From positions 1 through 37,240 of the forward strand of contig NZ_CAKKMF010000048.1 of assembly GCF_918697925.1 (NCBI RefSeq): a stretch of DNA of 37,240 nt, given 5' to 3'. The position numbers were made by a program, and so were the translations under genes. The stretch is from Arthrobacter sp. Bi26 (GTDB lineage Bacteria > Actinomycetota > Actinomycetes > Actinomycetales > Micrococcaceae). Positions 29,405-36,969 of the stretch are shown here, one piece after another (the stretch's first letter is position 1; every line of letters begins with the position of its first letter). Under the pieces are notes generated by a model. It saw nothing but the letters and a program-made list of their open reading frames with translations, did not search any database and was not told the DNA's origin.

Positions 29405-29410
29405 ACCGGC

Positions 29411-30121
29411 ATGGACATCATCCTCGTACCCGGATTCTGGTTGGACGCCTCGTCGTGGGAGGACGTCACCCCGCCGCTCACCGCTGCCGGGCATAAGGTC
29501 TACCCGCTGACACTGCCGGGCCTTGAATCTGCCGATGCGCCGCGCGCCGGGATCGGCCTGCGCACCCACATCGACGCCGTCGTGGCGAAGATCGATACCT
29601 TCGACGCGCCCGTGGCCTTGGTGGGCCACTCCGGCGGAGGGGCGATCATCCACGGCGCCGTCGATGCCCGCCCGGACCGGGTGGCCCGGGCAATTTACGT
29701 GGACAGCGGACCGCTCGCCGACGGTGGTCTCATCAATGACGAACTCCCGGCCGACGGCGACGACGTGCCCCTGCCGCCGTGGGAGCTCTTCGAGGATGCG
29801 GACCTCTCCGACTTGACCGGGGACCTGCGTGCCATGTTCCGCGCCCGCGCCATCCCGCAGCCTCGCGGCGTGGCCCAGGACCGGCAGGAGCTCAAGGACG
29901 AACGCCGTTTCGAGGTCCCGGCCACCGTCATCGCCTGCGAATTCCCGTCCTCGACGCTGAGGGAAATGATTGCCGGGGGCCACCCGTACGTGGCGGAGCT
30001 CGCACGGATCCGCGACGTCGACTACGTGGACCTGCCCACCGGCCACTGGCCGCAGTTCACCAAGCCGGCCGAGCTCGGCGCCGCCCTCCTGGCCGCCGTC
30101 GACCGCACTTCGGGGAGCTAG
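29411..30121 (+). CDS. Alpha/beta hydrolase
   Basis: A 236-residue cytoplasmic hydrolase. It opens with DIILVPGFWLDASSWEDV (oxyanion region), has the nucleophile in LVGHSGGGAIIHGA, and the catalytic His in LPTGHWPQFTKP near the C-terminus. The small cap suggests an esterase or a hydroxynitrile lyase-like salicylate-esterase subgroup. Substrate unknown. ATG 29411 follows the upstream stop by nine bases and is preceded by TAGGGT and six bases, so it may be leaderless or part of a two-gene unit. It is convergent with def. Confidence 0.9.
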   Translation: MDIILVPGFWLDASSWEDVTPPLTAAGHKVYPLTLPGLESADAPRAGIGLRTHIDAVVAKIDTFDAPVALVGHSGGGAIIHGAVDARPDRVARAIYVDSGPLADGGLINDELPADGDDVPLPPWELFEDADLSDLTGDLRAMFRARAIPQPRGVAQDRQELKDERRFEVPATVIACEFPSSTLREMIAGGHPYVAELARIRDVDYVDLPTGHWPQFTKPAELGAALLAAVDRTSGS

Positions 30122-30154
30122 CCGGCCGGGTCGCCCAGTCCGGCGGGAAATTCG

Positions 30155-30727
30155 TCAGTGGCCGAACGGGTCCGGGTCCACGCCCGGCATCCAGGTCAGG
30201 CCCGGAACGCCCCAGCCGCTGCGCTTGGCCTGCTTCATGGCCTTGCGCGAATAGCGGTCGATCAGCCGGTTCACGTAGAGCTTGCCGTCGAGGTGGTCGT
30301 ACTCGTGCTGGATGACCCGGGCGAACCAGCCGGTTGCCTCGAATTCCACCGGCTTCCCGTTACCGTCGAAGCCCTGGACCCTGGCCCACTCTGCCCGCTT
30401 GAGCGGATACTGGCCGCCCGGGAAGGACAGGCAGCCTTCCTCTTCCTCGTCGGGGTCCGGCAGCGCGCCGGAAATCTTGGAAAGCGTCAGGACAGGATTG
30501 ACCACGACGCCGGTGGGCGGGGCGCCGTCGTCGTTGTCGTACTTGTACACGAAGAGCCGACTGCCGACCCCCACCTGGGGAGCGGCCAGCCCGACGCCGT
30601 TGGCGGCGTCGTTGGTCTCGAACATGTCGGCGATCAGGGTGCGGAGCTCGTCGTCGAAGACTTCGACTTCCGCGGCCCGGCGGTGCAGCACGGGCTCGCC
30701 CCAGATCGTAATGGGCAGGACGGTCAT
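30155..30727 (-). CDS. def: Peptide deformylase
   Basis: A 190-residue metalloenzyme that removes the formyl group from nascent proteins. All three motifs are intact: GVGLAAPQVG (44-53), EGCLSFPG with Cys99, and QHEYDHLDG with His141, Glu142 and His145. The C-terminal extension is short. The ATG at 30727 has GAGGAA about nine bases upstream. It lies 39 bases after the acyl-CoA dehydrogenase stop on the same strand; a 7-bp hairpin (GAGACGC/GCGTCTC, 30754-30768) over that stop may limit read-through. Confidence 0.97.
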   Translation of the reverse strand: MTVLPITIWGEPVLHRRAAEVEVFDDELRTLIADMFETNDAANGVGLAAPQVGVGSRLFVYKYDNDDGAPPTGVVVNPVLTLSKISGALPDPDEEEEGCLSFPGGQYPLKRAEWARVQGFDGNGKPVEFEATGWFARVIQHEYDHLDGKLYVNRLIDRYSRKAMKQAKRSGWGVPGLTWMPGVDPDPFGH

Positions 30728-30766
30728 GTCAGGGGGTTCCTCGGGTGCTGTTGGAGACGCGGCGTC

Positions 30767-31921
30767 TCAGCCGGCAATGGTGCGGCCGACGACGTCGCGC
30801 ATGATTTCGTTGGTGCCGCCGAAAATCGTCAGCAGCCGGGCGGCGAGGTAGGCCTGGGCCACCGGGTATTCCAGGATGTAGCCGTAACCGCCATGCAGCT
30901 GCAGGCAGCGGTCCGTAACGGACTTGGCGCGCTCGGACGCCCACAGTTTGGCGCGGGCAGCGGACGCGGCGTCGAGTTCCCCCGCGTTGAAGGCGAGGAT
31001 GGCCTGGTCCACGTACGTTTCGGTGACCTCGACCTCCGTCAGGATGTCCGCGAGTTCGAAGCGGCTGTTCTGGAAATCGATGACCCGCTCGCCAAACGCG
31101 TTGCGGTCCTTCGTGTAGCGGACGGTCGCCTCGTAAATGGCGCGCACGACGGCGGAGCTGGCCACGGCGATCGCCAGACGGCCCTGGGGGAGCTGTTCGG
31201 CCGCGTACTGCAGGCCCTTGCCTTCCTCGCCCACCAGATCGGCGTGCGGGACGCGGACGTTGTCGAAGAACAATTCGGCCGTGTCGGAGGCTTTGAGGCC
31301 CATCTTGTCCAGCTGTTTACCGGTGTTGTAGCCCTCGCCCTTCTGGACCATGAACAGCGAGAACGAGTCGTGGTTTCCGCGTCCGGTGCCACCGTCGGTG
31401 CGGGCCAGGACCAGGGAGGCGTCACCGGAGATGCCGTTGCCGATAAACGTCTTCTGGCCACTGATGAGCCAGTCGTCGCCGTCGCGGACGGCCTTGGTGC
31501 GGATGCCGCGCAGGTCGGAGCCGGCCCCCGGTTCGGTCCAGGCGACCGAGGTGACCTTGTCGCCGGAGACCATTCCCGGCAGCCAGCGGGCTTTGAGATC
31601 ATCGGAGCCGTAGGCCAGCAGATGGGGGAGGACCATGTCGTCGTGGAGGTGGAACGCCAGGCCGACCGCGAGGTGGTTGCTCTTGGCGAATTCTTCGTCG
31701 AGCACTGCCCGGAACCGGTAGTCGGACATCCCCATGCCGCCGAACTCTTCCGGCACGGCGAGGCCCAGCAGGCCCTGCTCGCCGGCCGCCGACCACAGTT
31801 CCCGGGACATCATGTGGTCCTCGTCCCACTGCGCGTAGTGCGGGGCAATCGCGCGCACGTTGAACTCGGCGGCCATCTCACGGAACATCTCGTGGTCTTC
31901 TTCAAAGAGCTTGCGCTTCAC
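30767..31921 (-). CDS. Acyl-CoA dehydrogenase
   Basis: A 384-residue FAD enzyme that introduces the alpha-beta double bond in acyl-CoA. Visible are the FAD/substrate segment VTSVAWTEPGAGSDLRGIRT, SGQKTFIGNGISG, the helix KDRNAFGERVIDFQ, QLHGGYGYILEYP and the end IFGGTNEIMRDVVGR. The base used by medium-chain enzymes (the Glu of YEGT) is Gly here, as in long-chain and isovaleryl types, where a Glu on another helix acts; one is present in AIYEATVRYTKDR. GTG 31921 has AAGGA seven bases upstream; the longer frame from 32041 runs through the tRNA-His terminator and is wrong. Substrate chain length unknown. Confidence 0.94.
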   Translation of the reverse strand: MKRKLFEEDHEMFREMAAEFNVRAIAPHYAQWDEDHMMSRELWSAAGEQGLLGLAVPEEFGGMGMSDYRFRAVLDEEFAKSNHLAVGLAFHLHDDMVLPHLLAYGSDDLKARWLPGMVSGDKVTSVAWTEPGAGSDLRGIRTKAVRDGDDWLISGQKTFIGNGISGDASLVLARTDGGTGRGNHDSFSLFMVQKGEGYNTGKQLDKMGLKASDTAELFFDNVRVPHADLVGEEGKGLQYAAEQLPQGRLAIAVASSAVVRAIYEATVRYTKDRNAFGERVIDFQNSRFELADILTEVEVTETYVDQAILAFNAGELDAASAARAKLWASERAKSVTDRCLQLHGGYGYILEYPVAQAYLAARLLTIFGGTNEIMRDVVGRTIAG

Positions 31922-31989
31922 TGCGTTTCCTTCCAATGACAGATCCCGGGACAACTGCGCCGTACGGTCAAAAACTCGGTACAGACAAC

Positions 31990-32023
31990 AAAGGCCGCAC
32001 CGGATATCCGGTGCGGCCTTTGG
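31990..32023 (-). terminator. Perfect palindromic terminator of tRNA-His
   Basis: CAAAGGCCGCACCGGAT (31990-32006) is followed directly by its reverse complement ATCCGGTGCGGCCTTTG (32007-32023). It lies 35 bases after the 3' end of tRNA-His on the minus strand and upstream of the acyl-CoA dehydrogenase gene. Confidence 0.85.
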
Positions 32024-32057
32024 AAAAGGTCGGACAATCACTGCCGTCCTTCATGAG

Positions 32058-32131
32058 GGTGAGCGACGGGGGTTGAACCCGCGACCTCCTGGACCACAAC
32101 CAGGCGCTCTGCCAACTGAGCTACGCCCACC
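32058..32131 (-). tRNA. tRNA-His (anticodon GTG)
   Basis: On the minus strand the acceptor GTGGGCG pairs with CGCTCAC, with the histidine-specific extra G at position -1 (32131) opposite discriminator C (32058). The D arm is GCTCAGTTGGCAGAGC. The anticodon stem CCTGG/CCAGG carries loop TTGTGGT with anticodon GTG, and the T arm has GGTTCAACCC. The 3' CCA is not encoded (CCT follows). Downstream of orn, as in other Actinobacteria. Confidence 0.97.
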
Positions 32132-32242
32132 ATGTGCCGTATCGCGCCCTCCGGCGAACCGGCTGGCTGGAAAGGCAACGACAAATAGCTTACCTGTTGT
32201 TTGGGGGTGGTTTTGCCACTTTTGCGATTTTCACCAAAATTT

Positions 32243-32287
32243 CCGCGAAACGTGGCGCAGATTACATTCCTGCGCCACGTTTCGCGG
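32243..32287 (-). terminator. 18-bp terminator of orn
   Basis: CCGCGAAACGTGGCGCAG (32243-32260) pairs perfectly with CTGCGCCACGTTTCGCGG (32270-32287) around a 9-base loop. On the minus strand it is followed by AAATTTTGG, a short T run. It separates orn from tRNA-His. Confidence 0.88.
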
Positions 32288-32320
32288 CGGTGCCGGCGGT
32301 TGGTTTCCGTCAGTGTGCCG

Positions 32321-32953
32321 CTACTGCGCCGGATTGGCGGCGGCTGCCTCGCCGTCCATGACGCGTTTGGCGATCCGCTGCGCCGTGGCACTGTCCGGGC
32401 CCGGCGCCGGGACAAACACGGCCTCGCGGTAATACCGGAGTTCGTCAATCGAGTCCTTGATGTCGCCGAGGGCCCGGTGCCCGCCCAGCTTGGCGGGGGA
32501 CTGGAAGTAGGCCCGGGCAAACCAGCGGCGGGAGAGTTCCTTGATGGTGCTCACATCGATGACCCGGTAGTGCAGGTGCTCCACCACTTCGGGCATATCG
32601 CGGACCAGGAACACGCGGTCGGTGCCCACGGAGTTGCCGCCGAGCGGGGCCTTCCGGGGGGCCGGCACCCATTTCTTGATGTAGTCGAGCACCGCTGCCT
32701 GCGCTTCGGCCATGGTCTTGCCGTGCGGGAGCTCCTCAAGAAGACCGGACCGGGTGTGCATGTCGCGGACAAAGTCGTTCATCTGGGCCAGCGCGGCGTC
32801 GTCAGGCTTGATCACGACGTCGACGCCGTCACCCAGGATGTTGAGCTCCGAATCTGTCACCAGGGCGGCCACCTCGATGAGGGCGTCATTCTTGGTGTCC
32901 AGGCCGGTCATTTCGCAGTCAATCCAGACGATGCGTTCGTTAGTAATAGGCAC
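32321..32953 (-). CDS. orn: Oligoribonuclease
   Basis: A 210-residue 3'-5' exoribonuclease of the DEDDh type that degrades dinucleotides and very short RNAs, including pGpG. Asp12 and Glu14 are in WIDCEMTGLD; the TDSELNILGDGVDVVIKPDD block, the GGNSVGTDRVFL region and the terminal HRALGDIKDSI give the other acidic residues and the His. GTG 32953 is preceded by TAGGCT (minus strand, 32965-32960) and six bases, so the mRNA looks leaderless. It is divergent from the mannosyltransferase gene. Confidence 0.97.
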   Translation of the reverse strand: MPITNERIVWIDCEMTGLDTKNDALIEVAALVTDSELNILGDGVDVVIKPDDAALAQMNDFVRDMHTRSGLLEELPHGKTMAEAQAAVLDYIKKWVPAPRKAPLGGNSVGTDRVFLVRDMPEVVEHLHYRVIDVSTIKELSRRWFARAYFQSPAKLGGHRALGDIKDSIDELRYYREAVFVPAPGPDSATAQRIAKRVMDGEAAAANPAQ

Positions 32954-32959
32954 CCGCCC

Positions 32960-32965
32960 AGCCTA
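32960..32965 (-). promoter_or_regulatory. -10 box for leaderless orn mRNA
   Basis: TAGGCT on the minus strand, then six bases, then GTG 32953. Confidence 0.55.
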
Positions 32966-32992
32966 CCGTTCCGACGCCACAGAGCCGTCCGG

Positions 32993-33001
32993 TGCTAGGA
33001 T
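32993..33001 (+). promoter_or_regulatory. Extended -10 of the mannosyltransferase gene
   Basis: TGCTAGGAT combines the TGn extension with TAGGAT (32996-33001). Transcription would start near 33008, about 85 bases before ATG 33093. Confidence 0.45.
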
Positions 33002-33092
33002 TTCGGATACGCGGCCGTCGAATTATTTCGTCAACCGATTTCTTCAACGCGGCGCCCCGGGCCGGACAATGCGGCTAGCTGTGGGCGGAAAT

Positions 33093-34748
33093 ATGGCCCA
33101 CAACAGATTGGACGATCCTGACATGACGGCGCCTGTGCCTGCGGCGGGGGGAACGGCTGCCGGTACGTCCCGCACGTCCACGTCCCGCCCCTCTGCGTCC
33201 GGCCGGTCTGCGCTCGGCCCGGCTGAGCTCACCCCATTGGGGGACGGTGCCGTTGGCGACGTCGACAACCCCCGGTCCCCAATCCTTGCCGGGTTCCTGG
33301 GATCGCTGTTCATGACGATCGGTTCGATGGGTGTCGGCTGGCTCGCCCCCGCGTCCGAGCTCCGCCGTGTTCCGCTGTTCATCTGGATGCGCACCGAGGC
33401 CCTTGGCGTCGCCCTGTCCATTGTCCTGCTGGCCTTCGGCGGGATGCTGCTGGTCCGCGCCTGGCTGCGGCTCGGCCAGCGCGTCCGGGTCTGGGGAGCC
33501 GGCGCCCGCAAAGCCACGCTCCAGGCGACGGTGGCCTGGGGCCTGCCGCTGATGTTCTCCGTCCCGCTGTTCAGCCGCGACGTCTACGCGTATATCGGCC
33601 AGGGCCGGCTCATGGTGGAAGGCTTCAACCCCTACGAAAACGGCATCTCTGCGCTGTCGAACTACTTCCAGCTGGGCGCCGACAGGATGTGGACCGAGGC
33701 CCCCGTCCCGTACGGCCAGCTGTTCCTGTGGATCGAACAGTTCGTGGTCTGGGCCACCAATGTGCACCCCGAAGGCAGCATCATGCTGTTCCGGCTGGCC
33801 GCACTCGTGGGCGTCGTCCTCTGCGTGATCTACGTGCCAAAACTGGCCGAGCTGCACGGCGTGAACCCGAACCGGGCCCTGTGGCTGACGGCAGCCAACC
33901 CGCTCTTCCTCACCAACTTCATCGCCAGCGTCCACAACGACGCCCTCATGATCGGCCTTGCCCTGGCCGGCCTGTATTACTGCGCCACCCGCCGGGTCAT
34001 CCTTGGCATCGTGCTGGTCACGCTGTCCATCTCGGTCAAGCCGATCACGGTCGTCTTCCTGCCGTTCATCGGCCTGCTCTGGGCTGGCAAGGGCGCCAGC
34101 TGGCCGCGCAAGTTCGTCTTCTGGGCCCTCACGGCCGGCATCAGCCTGGCCCTGCTGTACCTCATGAGCCGGGTCAACGGCTTCGGTTTCGGCTGGATCA
34201 ACGGGCTGTCCGCGCCGGGCAGCATCTGGATCTGGTACGCGCCCGTTGGCCTGGTGGGCCTGATCGTGGCCTCCATCTCCAACGCCTTCGGGCTCGACGG
34301 CTGGGGACTGGCCAAGTGGGTGTTCGACGCCGGCAAGCTGCTCGCCGTCGGGATCGTGGCCTGGCAGATCTTCCGCGGTGACTACGACCGGCTGATGCGC
34401 CGGCTCACCCTGGCGTTCGCCGCCGTCGTGCTCCTGTCCCCGATGATCCAGTCCTGGTACATCGTCTGGCTCATCCCGCTCTTTGCCGTCACCGGCATCC
34501 GAGATGACTGGCAGGTCAAGGCGCTCTACTTCATCGTGTCCTTCTTCATGGTGTACGCGATCTCGGACCAGCTGGACGTCTTCCCGTACCTGCAGACCGC
34601 GGACCTCGGCCTGGCCCTGGCGCTGGCCCGCAACGCCGCCGCGATCATCGCCCTGCTGTTTGCCCTGTACCTGATCTTCCTGGACCCGAAGACCAAGCTG
34701 CTGTTCAGCAAGTCGGACGAGCCGGTCACCACGCGCCCGATCATCTAG
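33093..34748 (+). CDS. MptB-like polyprenol-phosphomannose mannosyltransferase (GT-C)
   Basis: A 551-residue integral membrane glycosyltransferase with about twelve membrane segments. A Thr/Ser/Ala/Gly-rich cytoplasmic tail of about 50 residues comes first. The GT-C loop motif is PLFSRDVYAYIGQGRLMVEG, with the acidic residue that acts in catalysis, followed by FNPYENG. Further family blocks are WLTAANPLFLTNFIASVHND and SPMIQSWYIVWLIPL. MptA/MptB proteins extend the alpha-1,6-mannan core of lipomannan on the outer face of the membrane using polyprenol-phosphate mannose. ATG 33093 has GGCGGAA near it; ATG 33069 and 33123 are alternatives. Its TAG shares four bases with the stop of the convergent AlkD gene. 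Confidence 0.9.
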   Translation: MAHNRLDDPDMTAPVPAAGGTAAGTSRTSTSRPSASGRSALGPAELTPLGDGAVGDVDNPRSPILAGFLGSLFMTIGSMGVGWLAPASELRRVPLFIWMRTEALGVALSIVLLAFGGMLLVRAWLRLGQRVRVWGAGARKATLQATVAWGLPLMFSVPLFSRDVYAYIGQGRLMVEGFNPYENGISALSNYFQLGADRMWTEAPVPYGQLFLWIEQFVVWATNVHPEGSIMLFRLAALVGVVLCVIYVPKLAELHGVNPNRALWLTAANPLFLTNFIASVHNDALMIGLALAGLYYCATRRVILGIVLVTLSISVKPITVVFLPFIGLLWAGKGASWPRKFVFWALTAGISLALLYLMSRVNGFGFGWINGLSAPGSIWIWYAPVGLVGLIVASISNAFGLDGWGLAKWVFDAGKLLAVGIVAWQIFRGDYDRLMRRLTLAFAAVVLLSPMIQSWYIVWLIPLFAVTGIRDDWQVKALYFIVSFFMVYAISDQLDVFPYLQTADLGLALALARNAAAIIALLFALYLIFLDPKTKLLFSKSDEPVTTRPII

Positions 34749-35428
34749 GCCGGCAGGTTCCTGAGCGCTTCCTTGCGGGAAAGCGGGCTGAGATCGTCCC
34801 AGTGCCGCTGCACGAAGGCCCGCACCCAGGCCGGATCCGTCCTGGCGTACTGGCGCAGCGCCCACCCGATGGCCTTGCGGATGAAGAACTCCGGATCATC
34901 GAGGTTGGCCTCGATTACTGCGGCCAGGAGGGCCGTGTCAGTGGCCGCCTTCGCCCCCAGCTGCGCCGTAATGGAGGCCCTCCGGACCCAGAAGTCGTCG
35001 TCCCTGCTCCAGCGCCCCAGCACCGGCGTCAGCTCTGCCCGGTGCGCCTGCAACAGCGTGCCCAGCCGGTGCGCCACCCCGTCCACCAGGTCCCACCAGG
35101 CTCCGGTGCGGATGATTTCCTCGTACAGCGCCAGCATGCTCAGTTCCCCGGCGGCGAGTTTGAGCCCCGTGAGCTCGATCGCGGCATAACGTTCCTCACG
35201 GCAGCTGGCGCTCCGCCACAGCGCGAGCACGGTGGACTGCAGCTCCGCCAGGCCGCCCGGCGGATGGGCCGCCGCCTCGGCTCGGACGATCCTGCGGACC
35301 TCGGGAACGCGCACGCCCAGTGAGGGCATCTGCGATTTCATATAAGCCTGCGCCCCCGCGGCGCGGCCAGGATCGGCCACCGCCTGCAGCCGGCCGCGGA
35401 TCGCGTCAATCAGTTCAGTGGTGACCAT
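34745..35428 (-). CDS. AlkD-like DNA alkylation repair protein
   Basis: A 227-residue all-helical HEAT-repeat protein that removes N3- or N7-alkylated bases from DNA. The catalytic patch reads TGAWWDLVDGVAHRLG (Trp and Asp), then DDFWVRRASITAQL and FFIRKAIGWALRQYARTDPA with the conserved Trp/Arg positions of Bacillus cereus AlkD. ATG 35428 is preceded by TACAGT (35440-35435) and six bases, again a leaderless layout. The stop codon overlaps that of the mannosyltransferase gene in the palindrome CTAG at 34745-34748. It is divergent from map. Confidence 0.93.
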   Translation of the reverse strand: MVTTELIDAIRGRLQAVADPGRAAGAQAYMKSQMPSLGVRVPEVRRIVRAEAAAHPPGGLAELQSTVLALWRSASCREERYAAIELTGLKLAAGELSMLALYEEIIRTGAWWDLVDGVAHRLGTLLQAHRAELTPVLGRWSRDDDFWVRRASITAQLGAKAATDTALLAAVIEANLDDPEFFIRKAIGWALRQYARTDPAWVRAFVQRHWDDLSPLSRKEALRNLPA

Positions 35429-35434
35429 GAGGCC

Positions 35435-35440
35435 ACTGTA
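35435..35440 (-). promoter_or_regulatory. -10 box for leaderless AlkD-like mRNA
   Basis: TACAGT on the minus strand, then six bases, then ATG 35428. Confidence 0.5.
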
Positions 35441-35505
35441 GACATCCTGCGGCGGGCTCTAGAGTTGAACCCAGCAAGCCGCGGCTCCGCGTCGGAAGGA
35501 AACCC

Positions 35506-36273
35506 ATGTCCATGATTAAGAGTCCTGAAGAGATCGCACTGATGCGCGAGGCCGGCCGGGTCGTCGCCAACACGCTGGGGCGGGTCCGGGAGGCCGCCGC
35601 CGTCGGCGTCTCGCTCAAGGAACTGGACGAGGTCGCCGCGGCGTCCATCGCCGACGCCGGCGCCACGCCGGCGTTCCTGAACTACCGGCCGCGGTGGGCG
35701 TCAGTGCCGTTTCCCGGGGTCATCTGCGCGTCCGTCAACGACGCCGTGGTGCACGGCATCCCCAACGAGTACCGGCTGCAGGACGGGGACCTGCTGAGCG
35801 TGGACTGCGGCGCGTTCCTGGACGGCTGGTGCGGCGATGCCGCCGTCAGCTTCATTGTGGGGACCCCGGACCCGGTGGACCAGGCCCTCATCGACGCCAC
35901 CGACGCCGCCCTGGCCCGGGGGATCGAAGCGGCAAGGATCGGGAACAAGATGGGGGACCTCGCCTACGCGATCGGCGGGGCAGCGCGGCGGGCCGGCTAC
36001 GGGCTGCTTGCCGATCACGGCGGCCACGGGATCGGCCGGACCATGCACGCCGAGCCGCACGTGCCCAACGACGGGCGTCCCGGCCGCGGCATCAAACTGA
36101 CCGAGGGCCTGGTCATCGCCATCGAGCCGATGCTGATTCTCGGCCGCAAGGACGACTATTACCATGACGACGACGAATGGACCCTCCGCTCGGCGAACGG
36201 TCGCCGCGCCGCGCACAGCGAGCACACCGTGGCCATCACCGCGGACGGGCCTGTGATCCTTACGCTGCCCTAG
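35506..36273 (+). CDS. map: Methionine aminopeptidase, type I
   Basis: A 255-residue metallopeptidase that removes the N-terminal methionine after deformylation. The five metal ligands are Asp100 (SVDCGA), Asp111 (GDAAVSF), His174 (HGIGRTMHAEP), Glu207 (AIEPML) and Glu239 (HSEHTV); His83 in VVHGIPN is the substrate ligand. No zinc-finger or other N-terminal extension. ATG 35506 has AAGGAAA upstream, and TAGAGT at 35460-35465 is a likely -10. The stop codon is the first three bases of the (TAGGGC)6 tract. The def gene, whose product acts one step earlier, is 5 kb away. Confidence 0.97.
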   Translation: MSMIKSPEEIALMREAGRVVANTLGRVREAAAVGVSLKELDEVAAASIADAGATPAFLNYRPRWASVPFPGVICASVNDAVVHGIPNEYRLQDGDLLSVDCGAFLDGWCGDAAVSFIVGTPDPVDQALIDATDAALARGIEAARIGNKMGDLAYAIGGAARRAGYGLLADHGGHGIGRTMHAEPHVPNDGRPGRGIKLTEGLVIAIEPMLILGRKDDYYHDDDEWTLRSANGRRAAHSEHTVAITADGPVILTLP

Positions 36274-36306
36274 GGCTAGGGCTAGGGCTAGGGCTAGGGC
36301 TAGGGC
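36271..36306 (+). repeat. (TAGGGC)6 hexanucleotide repeat with G-quadruplex potential
   Basis: Six perfect copies of TAGGGC (36271-36306) are followed by a degenerate TGGGGC and more G-runs. The plus strand therefore holds six GGG runs separated by CTA, a canonical intramolecular G-quadruplex pattern close to the telomeric one. The map stop codon is the first TAG, and the stop of the convergent GNAT gene is the CTA at 36300-36302. Confidence 0.95.
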
Positions 36307-36944
36307 TGGGGCCTGGGACCGCGGCGGGCTCCAGTCGGGGGTGCGGCCAGGCGCACGACGGCGCGTCCCGGCACCGCGTCGCTGACGACTGTGAAACCGG
36401 CCGCCAGGAAAAGCCCCAAGGTGCCGTGATAGAGGTCTGCCGGGCCCGCCTTGGGCCGTCGCGCGGGATCAACCGGATAGCCCTCCACCACGGTGGCGCC
36501 GTGCGCGAAGGCGTGCTCGACGGCGGCTGCCAGCAGCGCCCCCGCCACACCGCGCCGGCGCTGGCCGGGGGAGACGACGAAACAACTGACTGACCACACC
36601 GGGTTCCCGCCGGGATCCCGGGCCACGTCAGGGGCCGACGTCAGGACCTTCGAGCGCAGGATCCTTGGATAGCACCCGCGGGGCTCGACGGCGCACCAGC
36701 CCACTGGATGCCCGTCGCGGAAGGCCAGGACACCGGGCGCCGGCTGGCCGCCGTCGAACTTGTCCCTCAACTGGCTCTTGCGGTCCTCCGGCGTCGACGC
36801 GGACCACTCGCTGCCGGTCACGGCGAAGAACCGGCACCAGCAGCGTGACGGTTCGCCGCGGACGCCAAAAAGACGCTCGACGTCGGGCCAGTCCGCCGCG
36901 GCGGTGGTAATGGCTGGCTGGCTCCGGGGGTCTGCTTCGCCCAT
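36300..36944 (-). CDS. GNAT-family N-acetyltransferase
   Basis: A 214-residue acetyl-CoA-dependent transferase. The GNAT core shows GVLAFRDGHPVGWCAVEPRG (strands 2-4), SVSCFVVSPGQRRRGVAGAL (the acetyl-CoA P-loop Q-x-x-R-G-x-A), AAVEHAFAHGATVVEGYPV and YHGTLGLFLAAGF. The N-terminal part with WCRFFAVTGSEW is like a subgroup of uncharacterised GNATs with a Cys-Trp motif. ATG 36944 is preceded by TACCCT (36956-36951) and six bases, a leaderless layout; the longer frame from 37130 overlaps the LapA-domain gene. The stop lies inside the hexanucleotide repeat. Acceptor substrate unknown. Confidence 0.9.
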   Translation of the reverse strand: MGEADPRSQPAITTAAADWPDVERLFGVRGEPSRCWCRFFAVTGSEWSASTPEDRKSQLRDKFDGGQPAPGVLAFRDGHPVGWCAVEPRGCYPRILRSKVLTSAPDVARDPGGNPVWSVSCFVVSPGQRRRGVAGALLAAAVEHAFAHGATVVEGYPVDPARRPKAGPADLYHGTLGLFLAAGFTVVSDAVPGRAVVRLAAPPTGARRGPRPQP

Positions 36945-36950
36945 GGATAG

Positions 36951-36956
36951 AGGGTA
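36951..36956 (-). promoter_or_regulatory. -10 box for leaderless GNAT mRNA
   Basis: TACCCT on the minus strand, then six bases, then ATG 36944. No ribosome binding site is present. Confidence 0.45.
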
Positions 36957-36969
36957 GCGCCTGGCGGCT

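Noticed and set aside
30158..31939. 593-codon plus-strand frame
   Set aside because: It covers def and the acyl-CoA dehydrogenase in antisense. GC-rich third positions explain the open frame.
31922..32041. Longer start for the acyl-CoA dehydrogenase
   Set aside because: The extension runs through the palindromic tRNA-His terminator; GTG 31921 has a good ribosome binding site and gives the normal family length.
33075..34865. 596-codon minus-strand frame
   Set aside because: Antisense shadow of the MptB-like gene, rich in Gln, Asp and His, with no hydrophobic core.
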